Shown here one piece after another: positions 24,801 to 32,387 of a stretch of DNA of 64,000 nucleotides. Position numbers and translations under genes: made by a program. The notes beneath the pieces were generated by a model. The model saw only the letters and a program-made list of their open reading frames with translations. It was not told the origin of the DNA and searched no databases. The first letter of the stretch is position 1; every line of letters begins with the position of its first letter. Origin of the DNA: Avichristensenella sp031550535 (lineage in GTDB: Bacteria > Bacillota > Clostridia > Christensenellales > Aristaeellaceae); NCBI GenBank assembly GCA_031550535.1, contig JAVBOM010000019.1:42391-106390 (forward strand), read 5' to 3'.

Positions 24801-24830
24801 GGTTGTACCGTCCTTGTGCGTTTGAGGGGT

Positions 24831-24859
24831 AGTATACATCGCTTTAGTGATTTAGTCAA
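24831..24859 (-). promoter_or_regulatory. Promoter of the his operon
   Basis: Minus strand TTGACT (plus 24854-24859), 17 bases, TATACT (24831-24836). The leader is only about 25 bases, so there is no room for a His leader peptide or T-box. Confidence 0.7.
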
Positions 24860-25005
24860 GTGATGTGTTGAAATCTACCGCGTGTGATTTGTGAGAGGCT
24901 TTATGATAAGGGACGAGGGTGAAGGGCGGGGGAGGTCAGATTTGCTTTCAGATTGGCGCAATGGGGTGGGTGACTTGCGGACGAGCGATGCTTGGTGTGA
25001 CTGAG

Positions 25006-25042
25006 CAAAAAGAAAGACCGCTTGTCTTTCGACAAGCGGTCT
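25006..25042 (-). terminator. Terminator of the 174-residue protein gene
   Basis: Minus strand: AGACCGCTTGTC and GACAAGCGGTCT form a 12-bp perfect stem (plus 25015-25042, loop of four) followed by TTCTTTTT. Confidence 0.85.
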
Positions 25043-25057
25043 AGCCATGTAACAAGA

Positions 25058-25582
25058 TTAGGAGTTGAACGGATTCGCGGCGTGCGGGGTGGCCCAGCTG
25101 CTGAGCTCCGCATGCTTGGACTTCGCTTCGAAGTGGTAGTTGCTCTTGTACTGCGGAGACTGATCATAGTACGCGCAGACGTTGGTGCCGGTGACCTTGT
25201 GATCGCAATAGCCCCCACGAGTAAAAGTGGACTGGCCTGAAACTGACGGCGTGAAAAACGCATCCAATGTGATAACAGAGCCGCCCCACACAACACCATA
25301 CGTGGTAGTGCCATCCGGATTAACAACCGTGGAAACTGCAGGCGCTGCGTTGATCGAACCATCCGTGTTAAGCCAGCCCTTCAGGTCAAAATTAAACACT
25401 TCCCACGCCTTCAGACTTTCGCTCTTGCGCGCACGCACATCAACATAGCCAGATCCGATCCAACCACCATTCAGGACCTCCCAGTACACGTTGGTGGGAG
25501 AAGCAACCTGACGATAGCAGCACGTCGCGGCGACGGACTCGTTCATCGCCATCTTGTTCATAGAAACGATAGGCATCAACAT
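25058..25582 (-). CDS. Unknown 174-residue protein with a short leader-like N-terminus and a CC motif
   Basis: The protein starts MLMPIVSMNKMAMNESVAAT followed by CCYRQ. The rest is glycine/aromatic-rich and beta-like (YWEVLNGGWIGSGYVDVRAR, VVWGGSVITLDAFF), with two more cysteines (GGYCDHK, NVCAYYD) and a polar tail (HFEAKSKHAELSSWATPHAA). There is no classical signal peptide or membrane segment. A small N-terminal leader ending before Cys-Cys is reminiscent of modified-peptide precursors, but the mature part is long and no modifying enzyme lies nearby. It is a single-gene unit with a near-perfect promoter, AGGAGGGG six bases before the ATG, and a strong terminator, which suggests abundant expression. 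Base composition is lower in G+C than neighbours. Function unknown. Confidence 0.75.
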   Translation of the reverse strand: MLMPIVSMNKMAMNESVAATCCYRQVASPTNVYWEVLNGGWIGSGYVDVRARKSESLKAWEVFNFDLKGWLNTDGSINAAPAVSTVVNPDGTTTYGVVWGGSVITLDAFFTPSVSGQSTFTRGGYCDHKVTGTNVCAYYDQSPQYKSNYHFEAKSKHAELSSWATPHAANPFNS

Positions 25583-25615
25583 AGTTTTCCCCTCCTGTAA
25601 TTGAAGTTCGTATGT

Positions 25616-25644
25616 ATAATAACATCCCGATGTGTTTATGTCAA
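25616..25644 (-). promoter_or_regulatory. Strong promoter of the 174-residue protein gene
   Basis: Minus strand TTGACA (plus 25639-25644), 17 bases, TATTAT (25616-25621). Confidence 0.75.
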
Positions 25645-25828
25645 CCATTTTTTGAAAAATTTTCTTGATATACGGCCATTTTGGCCGTTTTGGAGGGATG
25701 AAAAGGCGTGTCTGGTTCGTTTTTTGTGATTGTCATTTGCGCCGTTTTGCGGCCCGTACCGCAAATATGCGGGAGTCTTTACATATTGTATACCCAAGCG
25801 CAAAAAGCCGCACCACGTGCGCCCCGCC

Positions 25829-25857
25829 TTGACTTTTTCCGCGCCTGTCCGTACAAT
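25829..25857 (+). promoter_or_regulatory. Promoter of the HPr-like gene
   Basis: TTGACT (25829-25834), 17 bases, TACAAT (25852-25857). The expected transcript start at about 25864 coincides with the start of a dispersed-element copy. The rest of 25645-25828 holds no gene that I can support. Confidence 0.65.
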
Positions 25858-25865
25858 GTGATGAG

Positions 25866-25925
25866 GAAGGGTTTTCCAGCAAAATCCCTCCTTGGTGCCC
25901 GATTCTTCGAAATCGCGCCGCCATC
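25866..25925 (+). repeat. Short copy of the dispersed element forming the HPr-like 5' leader
   Basis: AAGGGTTTTCCAGCAAAATC, CCTCCTTGGTGCCCGATTC, TTCGAAATCGCGCCGCC then ATC. It occupies the first 60 or so bases of the predicted transcript. Confidence 0.7.
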
Positions 25926-25990
25926 CCGGAAGGAACTGGACACGGCTTTTGCCGCGCCATCAGCCATATAGTCTATAAAGGAGGATCAAG

Positions 25991-26218
25991 ATGCGGCTGA
26001 AAATCAACCTGGTGACCCAGCGCGATGTGCTGGAGTTCTGCAAGATCGCCAGCGGCCTGAACGGCGAGATTCGCATCGTCGGCCATGACGGCGGGCAGGA
26101 GTGCTCCATCAACGGCAAATCCCTGCTCGGCCTGCTCTATTGTACCACATGGAACGACCTTTGGTGCGTGTCAGAGAACGATATCTACACCCAGATCGCC
26201 AAGTTCGCCGCGGAGTGA
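25991..26218 (+). CDS. HPr-like protein without the phosphorylatable histidine
   Basis: The 75-residue protein has the HPr fold pattern: MRLKINLVTQRDVLEFCKIA, GEIRIVGHDGGQECSINGKS and LLGLLYCTTWNDL. The loop that carries GIHARP/His15 in true HPr is absent (TQRDVLEF instead), so it cannot relay PTS phosphate. Such HPr-like proteins are widespread in Clostridia with unknown role. AAAGGAGG precedes the ATG. A terminator directly follows. Confidence 0.75.
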   Translation: MRLKINLVTQRDVLEFCKIASGLNGEIRIVGHDGGQECSINGKSLLGLLYCTTWNDLWCVSENDIYTQIAKFAAE

Positions 26219-26273
26219 CGCGGACCAAAATCCACCGGAGGCTCGCAGGGGCGGGCCGCTTGTTACAATAGGC

Positions 26274-26304
26274 AATGGGCTTCCGCGTGCGGAAGCCCAT
26301 TTTC
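26274..26304 (+). terminator. Terminator of the HPr-like gene
   Basis: AATGGGCTTCCGC (26274-26286) pairs perfectly with GCGGAAGCCCATT (26289-26301), followed by TTCG. Confidence 0.75.
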
Positions 26305-26364
26305 GTGATGCGCGGCGGCGTTTCCCCGGATAGCATGGCCGTAACAAGCTCCGCCGCTCCCCCG

Positions 26365-27216
26365 TCAATTCTTCATCCCCGTCATCACGATGCCCTCTAC
26401 AAAATACTTCTGGCAGACCAGATACACCAATATTCCCGGCACAATGGCCATGCACGTGGACGCCATCGCCAGCTTCCAGTCCGTGCCGTAGGAGCCGGAG
26501 AATTTCTTCAGCCCGAGCGCGATGGTGTACATCTTCGTGTCGGAAATGTACACCGTCTGCTGCAGCACATCGTTCCAGATGCCGATGAAGATGAACAGCG
26601 CCACCACGATGATGGCCGGCTTGATAGACGGCGCCAAAATCTGCGTCAGGGTGCGAATGCGCCCGGCGCCGTCGATTTTTGCCGCCTCGTCCAGTTCCCT
26701 GGGCACGGTCATGATGAACTGGCGGATCAGGAAGATGTTAAACGCGCCGCCGCCCGTCAGGTACGGCAGGATCATCGGCCAGTATGTGCCGCCCAGCCCG
26801 AGGAACCGAATCCACACGATGTACAGCGGGATCAGCGTCACCATGGGCGGCAGCAGCAGCGACGCGATGCACAGCCCAAAGATGAAGGCCCGGCCCCGAA
26901 AATACAGCCGGGCGAAGGAATACCCGCAGCAGACGGCCGTTAGCGTGCCGAAGATGACGCACGGCAGGACGATGGTCATCGTGTTCCTGAAATAGGCAAA
27001 GAAGTTGAAAACCTCCAGCGCGTCCGCGTAGTTCACGAACAGCCACCGGCTGGGGAGCAGGCGGAGGGAACCGATCTCCGGGTTCGTCATCAGGGACGAG
27101 CGGAAAATCCACCACAGGGGAAACAGGGCGAACAGCGCAAACAGAACGATCAACACCAGCGCCACGGCGTTCGCGGCGCGCTCCCTGCGCTTCTTGCTTT
27201 GCAAGCCGCCGTGCAT
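26365..27216 (-). CDS. Carbohydrate ABC transporter permease (MalG type)
   Basis: The 283-residue protein has six transmembrane segments and the ATPase-contact EAA loop ELDEAAKIDGAGRIRTLTQI. The start VALVLIVLFALFALFPLWWI FR-SSL and the C-terminal KYFVEGIVMTGMKN (FVEGITxGAVKG in the family) are typical of MalG-type permeases (CUT1). Together with the MalF partner one base upstream and the solute-binding protein it imports oligosaccharides. No ATPase gene lies nearby, so a shared MsmX-type ATPase is likely. Confidence 0.93.
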   Translation of the reverse strand: MHGGLQSKKRRERAANAVALVLIVLFALFALFPLWWIFRSSLMTNPEIGSLRLLPSRWLFVNYADALEVFNFFAYFRNTMTIVLPCVIFGTLTAVCCGYSFARLYFRGRAFIFGLCIASLLLPPMVTLIPLYIVWIRFLGLGGTYWPMILPYLTGGGAFNIFLIRQFIMTVPRELDEAAKIDGAGRIRTLTQILAPSIKPAIIVVALFIFIGIWNDVLQQTVYISDTKMYTIALGLKKFSGSYGTDWKLAMASTCMAIVPGILVYLVCQKYFVEGIVMTGMKN

Positions 27217-28146
27217 TTACTGGTCCCCCCCTTCGTAGAACAGCCACGACTTGGAGGTGGCGAACAGGATCAGCGTGAAGATCCCGATAATGATGAATAA
27301 AATGAACGAGATGGTGCTGGCGTAGCTCATGTCGTTGTTGATGAAGCCCGTGCGGTACATCAGGAACGACATGAACGTGTACTCCGGATACGTGGTGCGG
27401 TTGCTGCCCGCGTAAATCAGCGACGGCACGACCACCTGCATGTTGGCGATCAGGCTCATCAGCAGGTTATAGAAGATGATCGGGGTCATACACGGCACGG
27501 TGATGTGATAAAACCGCTTCCAGGCCGAGGCCCCGTCGATCTCGGCCGCCTCGTGGTACACGCGGGGCACATTGCCCAGCCCGGCCAGGAAAATGACGAT
27601 CAGGTTGCCGCTGGCCCACACCGCGATGACGGACAGCGACGGGATGATGTACCGGGAATCGGCCAGGAACGTGATCTTGGGCAGGCCCTGGCTGGCCAGG
27701 ATGGCGTTAAACACGCCGAAGTCCGGGTTGTATAGAAGCCCCCAGCTCGTGTATACGGCGATGGCGGGAATGATGTACGGCACATAGAACACCGCGCGGA
27801 AGAAGCCGCGCGCCGGCACCTTGCGGTTCAGCAGCATGGCGATGGTGAGCGAGTAGACCATGCTGACACACACAGACAGGAACGCGTACTGGACCGTCAC
27901 CTTGACCGATGTCCAGAAGAAAATATCCTTGGTAAACAGGCGAATGTAGTTGTTCAGCCCAACAAAAAGGGGTTTGGGCATGATGGCGGTCCATTTGAAG
28001 AAGGACAGGACAAAAACCGCGATCAGCGGTAGATAGGTGATGAACGTGAGCCCGAGAAAGGCGGGGATCAGGAACAGCTTTGCGGCGCGCGCTTCCTCGT
28101 GCGCCATTTTCGAACGCGGCTTGCCCAGCTTTTTTGTGTTGACCAT
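27217..28146 (-). CDS. Carbohydrate ABC transporter permease (MalF type)
   Basis: The 309-residue permease has six transmembrane segments (FLGLTFITYLPLIAVFVLSF first) and the EAA loop EAAEIDGASAWKRFYHITVP. It is a CUT1 MalF-type subunit. The ATG at 28146 is preceded by a poor GGGGTG ribosome site; an upstream in-frame start near 28200 is less likely because it would begin in a low-complexity region. It is followed without a gap by the MalG-type gene. Confidence 0.92.
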   Translation of the reverse strand: MVNTKKLGKPRSKMAHEEARAAKLFLIPAFLGLTFITYLPLIAVFVLSFFKWTAIMPKPLFVGLNNYIRLFTKDIFFWTSVKVTVQYAFLSVCVSMVYSLTIAMLLNRKVPARGFFRAVFYVPYIIPAIAVYTSWGLLYNPDFGVFNAILASQGLPKITFLADSRYIIPSLSVIAVWASGNLIVIFLAGLGNVPRVYHEAAEIDGASAWKRFYHITVPCMTPIIFYNLLMSLIANMQVVVPSLIYAGSNRTTYPEYTFMSFLMYRTGFINNDMSYASTISFILFIIIGIFTLILFATSKSWLFYEGGDQ

Positions 28147-28222
28147 GTTAGCACCCCATTTTTTGAAGAAAGGGCAAAGCCGGAACGACCTTGCCCTCAA
28201 ACGGTCGATACAACCCGGGAGG

Positions 28223-28248
28223 TTTGGAGGGACGTGAGTCCCTCCAAA
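28223..28248. other. Perfect hairpin between the solute-binding protein and permease genes
   Basis: TTTGGAGGGAC (28223-28233) pairs with GTCCCTCCAAA (28238-28248), loop GTGA. It may protect the upstream mRNA end or reduce read-through into the permeases. Confidence 0.5.
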
Positions 28249-28349
28249 TGCAATCTGGCCCGGCGGCGTGTACGTCGGGCCGCCGCAGATTCCACCACCA
28301 GTCCCGCAGACTTACGGCGGAATCTGTACATTTACTCGGAGGCCAACCG

Positions 28350-28560
28350 GCATTGTCGCGCTGTCCGCATTCGCGGCCATCACGCACCCTAGTATTGTCG
28401 CACTGGTCGCATTCGCGCCCATCGCGCACCCCGGCATTGTCGTGCTGTGCGCATTCGCACCCATCACTCTGTGCCGAGGTGAACCTTCACCTCGCTTCAT
28501 CGCCCACAGGGCGCGCTCGGTTCCGGTTTTGTGCCGGTCGGCACCACCAGGTCGCGTTAT
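28350..28560 (+). repeat. Long-element modules with a three-fold 41-bp tandem repeat
   Basis: The unit GCATTGTCGCGCTGTCCGCA, TTCGCGGCCATCACGCACC repeats three times with changes (starting near 28352, 28393 and 28434). It is followed by GAGGTGAACCTTCACCTCGC, the hairpin TTCATCGCCCACAGGGCGCG and CTCGGTTCCGGTTTTGTGCC. The same order occurs at 63880-64000 and, inverted, at 14943-15110. The whole 557-base gap 28147-28703 has no credible gene. Confidence 0.7.
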
Positions 28561-28672
28561 CCCCCACAGCGGGCGCTCCCATACGGTGCAGCGAGCGCTT
28601 CCCTCCGGTGTGCCCGGAAATCCCAGAGGATTTCAGGCTCCGTCCCCGTAACCCAGCCCCAGGGGGATTCTG

Positions 28673-28696
28673 AAAGGGGGATCGCAATCCCCCTTT
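28673..28696. other. Hairpin just behind the solute-binding protein gene
   Basis: AAAGGGGGAT (28673-28682) pairs with ATCCCCCTTT (28687-28696), loop CGCA, seven bases after the stop codon on the minus strand. Hairpins here are common in sugar importer operons and let the binding protein be made in excess over the permeases. Confidence 0.6.
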
Positions 28697-28703
28697 CACC
28701 CCG

Positions 28704-30041
28704 TCAGTTCCCCTGGTTCGCCGCGATCAGTGCGTCGATATTCTGCGCGATCACATCCGCCACCTGGGCGTTGCCGCTCCAGCAGGGCGCGAGAATCGTG
28801 CTGAGCGCGTCGTTGAACAGGTTGGTGTTGTTCACCCAGTACCAGGACGTGGGCTTCGCGTTGTTCATCGCGTAATCGACCACGGCGGTCTTGTACTCAT
28901 CATACGGCGGGAAGTTCGGGTTGTCCACCCATTTGTGGGTCAGCGCCTCGTCCGTGTAATAGCTGGACAGCACGGGCATCCAGATGCCGCTCTCGATCAA
29001 GCCCCAGGAGTTTTCTTCCTTGGCGTACCACTTCAGCCACTCCATGGCCTCCTCCGGGTGCTTCGTGGTGGCGAACGCCACGTTCACGCCGCCGGTGTTC
29101 AGCGTCACTTTATCCTTCATGTAGGGCAGCACGCCCACGCCGTAGTCCAGACCGTCGCTCGCGCGGGCCGCGCCCAGCCATACGCCGATGGACCACTGGC
29201 CGTTGACATACATGGCGCAGTTGCCGTTCACCAGATCCTGGTCAATGTTCGTGGCTGTGTTGGTGCCGTACTGCGGGGCGACGTGGTGCACCAGATACAG
29301 ATCGGCGATGCGCTGCAGCGCCTCAGCCGCCTCGGGCGTGTTGATGGTGACGTTGCCGTCCGCGTCGTACCACGCGCCGCCGTTCATCACGGACCACACC
29401 TCTAGCTGCCAGAAGTCCGGGCAGAACATGACGCCGTACCGCTTGATGTTCGCGGCGTCAAAGTCGGGCGACGCGGCGTTGTTGCCGTTCGCGTCGAGGG
29501 TCATCTGCTTGGCGATGTCCACGAACGTATCCCAGTCCCAGGCATCGTCCGCACTGGCGGGCGGCGGCGTGACGCCGGCTTCCGCGAAGGCCGCGCGGTT
29601 GTAGTACAGCAGGAGCACTTCGTTGGAGACGGAATACCCGACCGGATTGCCGCCAAACGTGAAGGCCAGGCTGTCCAGCGGCTTGGCTTCCTCCGCGCCG
29701 TACATGTTGCTCACATCGGCCAGCATACCCTGCTCCGCCCACATGAGGACGGCGTCCTCGGCCATGATGCCGGTGTCGGGCAGGTTGTTGCCCGCCGCGC
29801 GGGTGTTCAGCGCGCCCACATAGTCGGCGCGGTCGATCTGGATCACCTCAACATGGATCTTGTCCTGCTCGCTCTCAAACTTCTGGATCGTCTCCTCCAG
29901 CACGCGGACTTCCTCGCTGTCGCCCCACATGGAGTACGTGATGGAGACGCGGTCGTCGGCCAGCGCGGCCAGCCCGGACGCCATTGTCAGGACCATGGCC
30001 AGCATGATCGTCAGACAAAGCAGCTTTGTTCCCTTCTTCAT
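28704..30041 (-). CDS. Extracellular sugar-binding protein of an ABC importer
   Basis: The 445-residue protein has a signal peptide (LLCLTIMLAMVLTMASGLAALA) without a lipobox Cys after it. The mature part has the SBP_bac_1 pattern: ITYSMWGDSEEVRVLEETIQ, NLPDTGIMAEDAVLMWAEQG, LLLYYNRAAFAEAGV, MYVNGQWSIGVWLG and the KHPEEAMEWLKWYAKEENSW hinge region. It delivers sugars or oligosaccharides to the MalF/MalG permeases. Lack of a lipid anchor is unusual for a single-membrane bacterium, unless the Cys was missed. AAAGGGGG precedes the ATG. Confidence 0.92.
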   Translation of the reverse strand: MKKGTKLLCLTIMLAMVLTMASGLAALADDRVSITYSMWGDSEEVRVLEETIQKFESEQDKIHVEVIQIDRADYVGALNTRAAGNNLPDTGIMAEDAVLMWAEQGMLADVSNMYGAEEAKPLDSLAFTFGGNPVGYSVSNEVLLLYYNRAAFAEAGVTPPPASADDAWDWDTFVDIAKQMTLDANGNNAASPDFDAANIKRYGVMFCPDFWQLEVWSVMNGGAWYDADGNVTINTPEAAEALQRIADLYLVHHVAPQYGTNTATNIDQDLVNGNCAMYVNGQWSIGVWLGAARASDGLDYGVGVLPYMKDKVTLNTGGVNVAFATTKHPEEAMEWLKWYAKEENSWGLIESGIWMPVLSSYYTDEALTHKWVDNPNFPPYDEYKTAVVDYAMNNAKPTSWYWVNNTNLFNDALSTILAPCWSGNAQVADVIAQNIDALIAANQGN

Positions 30042-30090
30042 GGTGTTTCCCCCTTTATTTTTCGTGCACTTCCGTGCATTACTTCGCGCA

Positions 30091-30254
30091 AGTGTTCTGG
30101 CAGGGCTGGATTTTAGAAATCTAGCCGAGAGATTTTTTTCGTCTGGCAAGGAGCTGGAAGGAGGCGTAGCCGGCAGCTACGCCGACTGGAAAGCGACGCG
30201 GCCAGGCGGAAAAAGATCCGGCTAGAAACTAAAATCAAGCCGTGTCAGAGCACT
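30091..30254. repeat. 165-bp imperfect palindromic element between GH127 and the binding protein gene
   Basis: The two ends read AGTGTTCTGGCAGGGCTGG and, inverted, AGTGCTCTGACACGGCTTG, followed in both arms by ATTTTAG, TCTAGCCG, a run of T and CGYCTGGC. The centre GGCGTAGCCGGCAGCTACGCC is itself palindromic. The entire element can fold into one long hairpin. Its right end supplies the AG of the TAG stop codon of GH127. Unlike the GCGCCGCCGTC element, only one copy is in this window. Confidence 0.75.
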
Positions 30255-32163
30255 AGTCCACGTTCAGATACACCCGCATTTCCCCCTCGCCCCGGTTGGC
30301 CCAGAGGTAATACGGGATCAGCGTGATTTCCGCGCCCTCCCGCCGGGGCAGCGTATCCTGGTACAGCGCCTCGCCGCCCGCAAAGACCGCGCGGGTGCCC
30401 GCCGCCGTCAGCGCGACCGAGCCGTCCCCCGCGAAGGTTTCGCTTTCACGGAACGCGGCTTCCCGCGGGAGCGTCAGGCAGGCGATGCCCTCGCCGTTGT
30501 CCGCCTGCTCGGCGCAGTACACCAGCGGCCCGCGCATCACGGCGGCCTTGCCCACGTTGTCCGCCACCCGGGGGTGGGACACGACGTACCGGGGGCGAAG
30601 GTCGTAGGTCACGTCGACCACGTCGCCCGCGTTGAGGCCGGGCACGCGCACATAGCCTTGCCGCGCTTCGAGCGGCCGGGCTTCCCCGTTGACCCGCAGC
30701 GATCTCACGGGCGCGAGGCCGGATTGCCGGATGGCGAGGCCCTGCGCCGCGCCTTCGATCGTAACGCGCAGCGTGTCGCCGAACGGATACCCTGTCTCCA
30801 TCCGCGCGGCGAAGCGGTCGGTGCGTATCTCGCACGCCAGCGGAATGTGTACGTACAGGGTGTCGCCCTCCGTGCCCAGGGCGTAGCCCGCGATGCCCAT
30901 AATGGTGCGCGCGATGTTCGTCGGGCAGCAGGCCACGTCAAACCACGGCTGCCGGACGGGCTTCACGTGCGCGAGCCCCGGGTTGCCCTTGATGGCGGCG
31001 GGATTCACCGCCAGCGGGCCGACATAGAAGAACGCCGTGCCGGTCCGCGAAATGCCGCCCAGCACCTGGTTGAAGAACGCGCGCTCCACAGTGTCGTAGT
31101 GCGCGCCCTCCCCGGTCAGCGCGGCCATGCGGGAGGCAAACATCATCAGTGCCACGGAGGCGCAGGTTTCGCCGTAGATCGTGTCGTTGGGCAGGTCAAA
31201 ATCGGTGGTGAAGCTCTCGCCGTGCTCCGTGGAGCCTACGCCGCCCGTAACATACATGCGGCGCTGGCTGACGCTGTGGTACAGCGCGCCGCACGCGCCC
31301 GCGAGCGCGGGGTTATTTGTCAGGCGCGCGAGATCCGCCATGGCGCTGTACATGTAGAGCGCGCGCACCGCGTGCCCGACGGCCTCGGTCTGCCGGACCG
31401 GCTCGGCGTGGCTTTGGGAGTAGGATGGTTCCCGAATGACCGGGAGGTCGAAAAAATCCTTGTATCCGGGGCGCTGTCGCTCCTGGGCGAAATAGGCAGG
31501 CTGCTTGCCGCGCTGGGCGATGAAATAGTCCGCCAAATTAAGATACGTAGTGTGCCCCGTCACCTGATACAGCTTCACAAGGCCGACCTCCACCACCTGG
31601 TGGCCGGGATAGCCGGGCATCTGCCCCTCGCCCGTGCCGAACACCTTCGCCAGATAATCCGCGAAGCGGCAGGCGGTGTCCATGATGGCGCGCTTGCCCG
31701 TGGCCCGGTAATACGCCACAGCGGCCTCGAACAGATGCCCCGCGCAGTACAGCTCGTGGCCCTGCTGCAGGTTCATAAACCTGCCGTCCGGCTCCTTGAT
31801 GGTGAAATACGTGTTGATGTATCCGTCCGGCTGCTGCGCGCGGGCAATCAGGGCGCAAATTTCGTCCGCACGCGCGATCAGCGCCGCGTCGTCCGCCCCG
31901 AAGGCCGCGACGCAGTTTGCGACGGCCTCCAGCCATTTATACAGGTCGCTATCCTGGAACACCATGCCGTAATGCTCACCCGTAGATAGGCCCGCCGCGA
32001 TGCGGAAGTTCTCGACGCAGTGGCTCTTCGCCGCGCCCTCGACCTCGTCGTGAAGAGTCCGCCATTGGTAGGGCAGCACCCGCTCTTTGACGAGCCGCTG
32101 CATTCCGTGGAGCAAACCGTCCGTCAGCCTGACGCCTGACAAAGGCAGCGCTTCGATTGGCAT
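30253..32163 (-). CDS. GH127 beta-L-arabinofuranosidase
   Basis: The 636-residue protein has the catalytic set described for the GH127 enzyme HypBA1: Glu316 in HGESF (acid/base position), Glu332 and Cys334 in YGETCASVAL, and Cys412-Cys413 in ACCPTNIAR (nucleophile and zinc ligands). An (alpha/alpha)6 barrel is followed by beta-sandwich regions (VTIEGAAQGLAIRQSG, VDVTYDLRPRYVV). It removes beta-L-arabinofuranose from plant glycoproteins or arabinan oligosaccharides. No signal peptide, so it acts in the cytoplasm on imported sugars. It is the first gene of the unit with the importer behind it. Confidence 0.93.
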   Translation of the reverse strand: MPIEALPLSGVRLTDGLLHGMQRLVKERVLPYQWRTLHDEVEGAAKSHCVENFRIAAGLSTGEHYGMVFQDSDLYKWLEAVANCVAAFGADDAALIARADEICALIARAQQPDGYINTYFTIKEPDGRFMNLQQGHELYCAGHLFEAAVAYYRATGKRAIMDTACRFADYLAKVFGTGEGQMPGYPGHQVVEVGLVKLYQVTGHTTYLNLADYFIAQRGKQPAYFAQERQRPGYKDFFDLPVIREPSYSQSHAEPVRQTEAVGHAVRALYMYSAMADLARLTNNPALAGACGALYHSVSQRRMYVTGGVGSTEHGESFTTDFDLPNDTIYGETCASVALMMFASRMAALTGEGAHYDTVERAFFNQVLGGISRTGTAFFYVGPLAVNPAAIKGNPGLAHVKPVRQPWFDVACCPTNIARTIMGIAGYALGTEGDTLYVHIPLACEIRTDRFAARMETGYPFGDTLRVTIEGAAQGLAIRQSGLAPVRSLRVNGEARPLEARQGYVRVPGLNAGDVVDVTYDLRPRYVVSHPRVADNVGKAAVMRGPLVYCAEQADNGEGIACLTLPREAAFRESETFAGDGSVALTAAGTRAVFAGGEALYQDTLPRREGAEITLIPYYLWANRGEGEMRVYLNVD

Positions 32164-32185
32164 TTGTACTCATCCAGTCTGTAAT

Positions 32186-32197
32186 TTAATCGATTAA
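32186..32197. promoter_or_regulatory. LacI-type operator in front of GH127
   Basis: TTAATCGATTAA is a perfect 12-bp palindrome 11 bases behind the GH127 -10 box and 23 bases before its start codon, at the transcription start. Confidence 0.65.
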
Positions 32198-32208
32198 CTT
32201 CTGGTCGC

Positions 32209-32237
32209 ATTGTAGCGCATCCGCATTCGAAAGTCAA
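32209..32237 (-). promoter_or_regulatory. Promoter of the GH127/importer unit
   Basis: Minus strand TTGACT (plus 32232-32237), 17 bases, TACAAT (32209-32214). Confidence 0.75.
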
Positions 32238-32306
32238 GCGGTAATTCGCAACTTGTATTATGAAATTCATAATAATGAATCATATTGAACAATTTATGGA
32301 GCTAGC

Positions 32307-32335
32307 TTGACAAATGAAAGCCGAAAGGGTATCTT
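32307..32335 (+). promoter_or_regulatory. Promoter of the LacI regulator gene
   Basis: TTGACA (32307-32312), 17 bases, TATCTT (32330-32335). Confidence 0.65.
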
Positions 32336-32344
32336 GGAAGTTGG

Positions 32345-32356
32345 ATAATCGTTTAT
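32345..32356. promoter_or_regulatory. Second LacI-type operator, in front of the regulator gene
   Basis: ATAATCGTTTAT matches its reverse complement at 10 of 12 positions and has the same central TCG as the GH127 operator. It lies 10 bases behind the -10 box, the same relative place as in front of GH127. Confidence 0.5.
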
Positions 32357-32387
32357 ACGCTATTGAGCGAGCATTGAGGTGACACAT

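Noticed and set aside
24801..24860. Histidine leader peptide or T-box before hisZ
   Set aside because: The leader is only about 25 bases and has no His codon run.
28350..28475. CRISPR array
   Set aside because: Only three units, adjacent without distinct spacers, and no cas genes in the window.
28312..28500. ORF of about 62 codons with repeats of the type MGANAHSTTM
   Set aside because: It is the translation of the 41-bp tandem repeat module, the frame is not shared by other copies, and no ribosome site is present.
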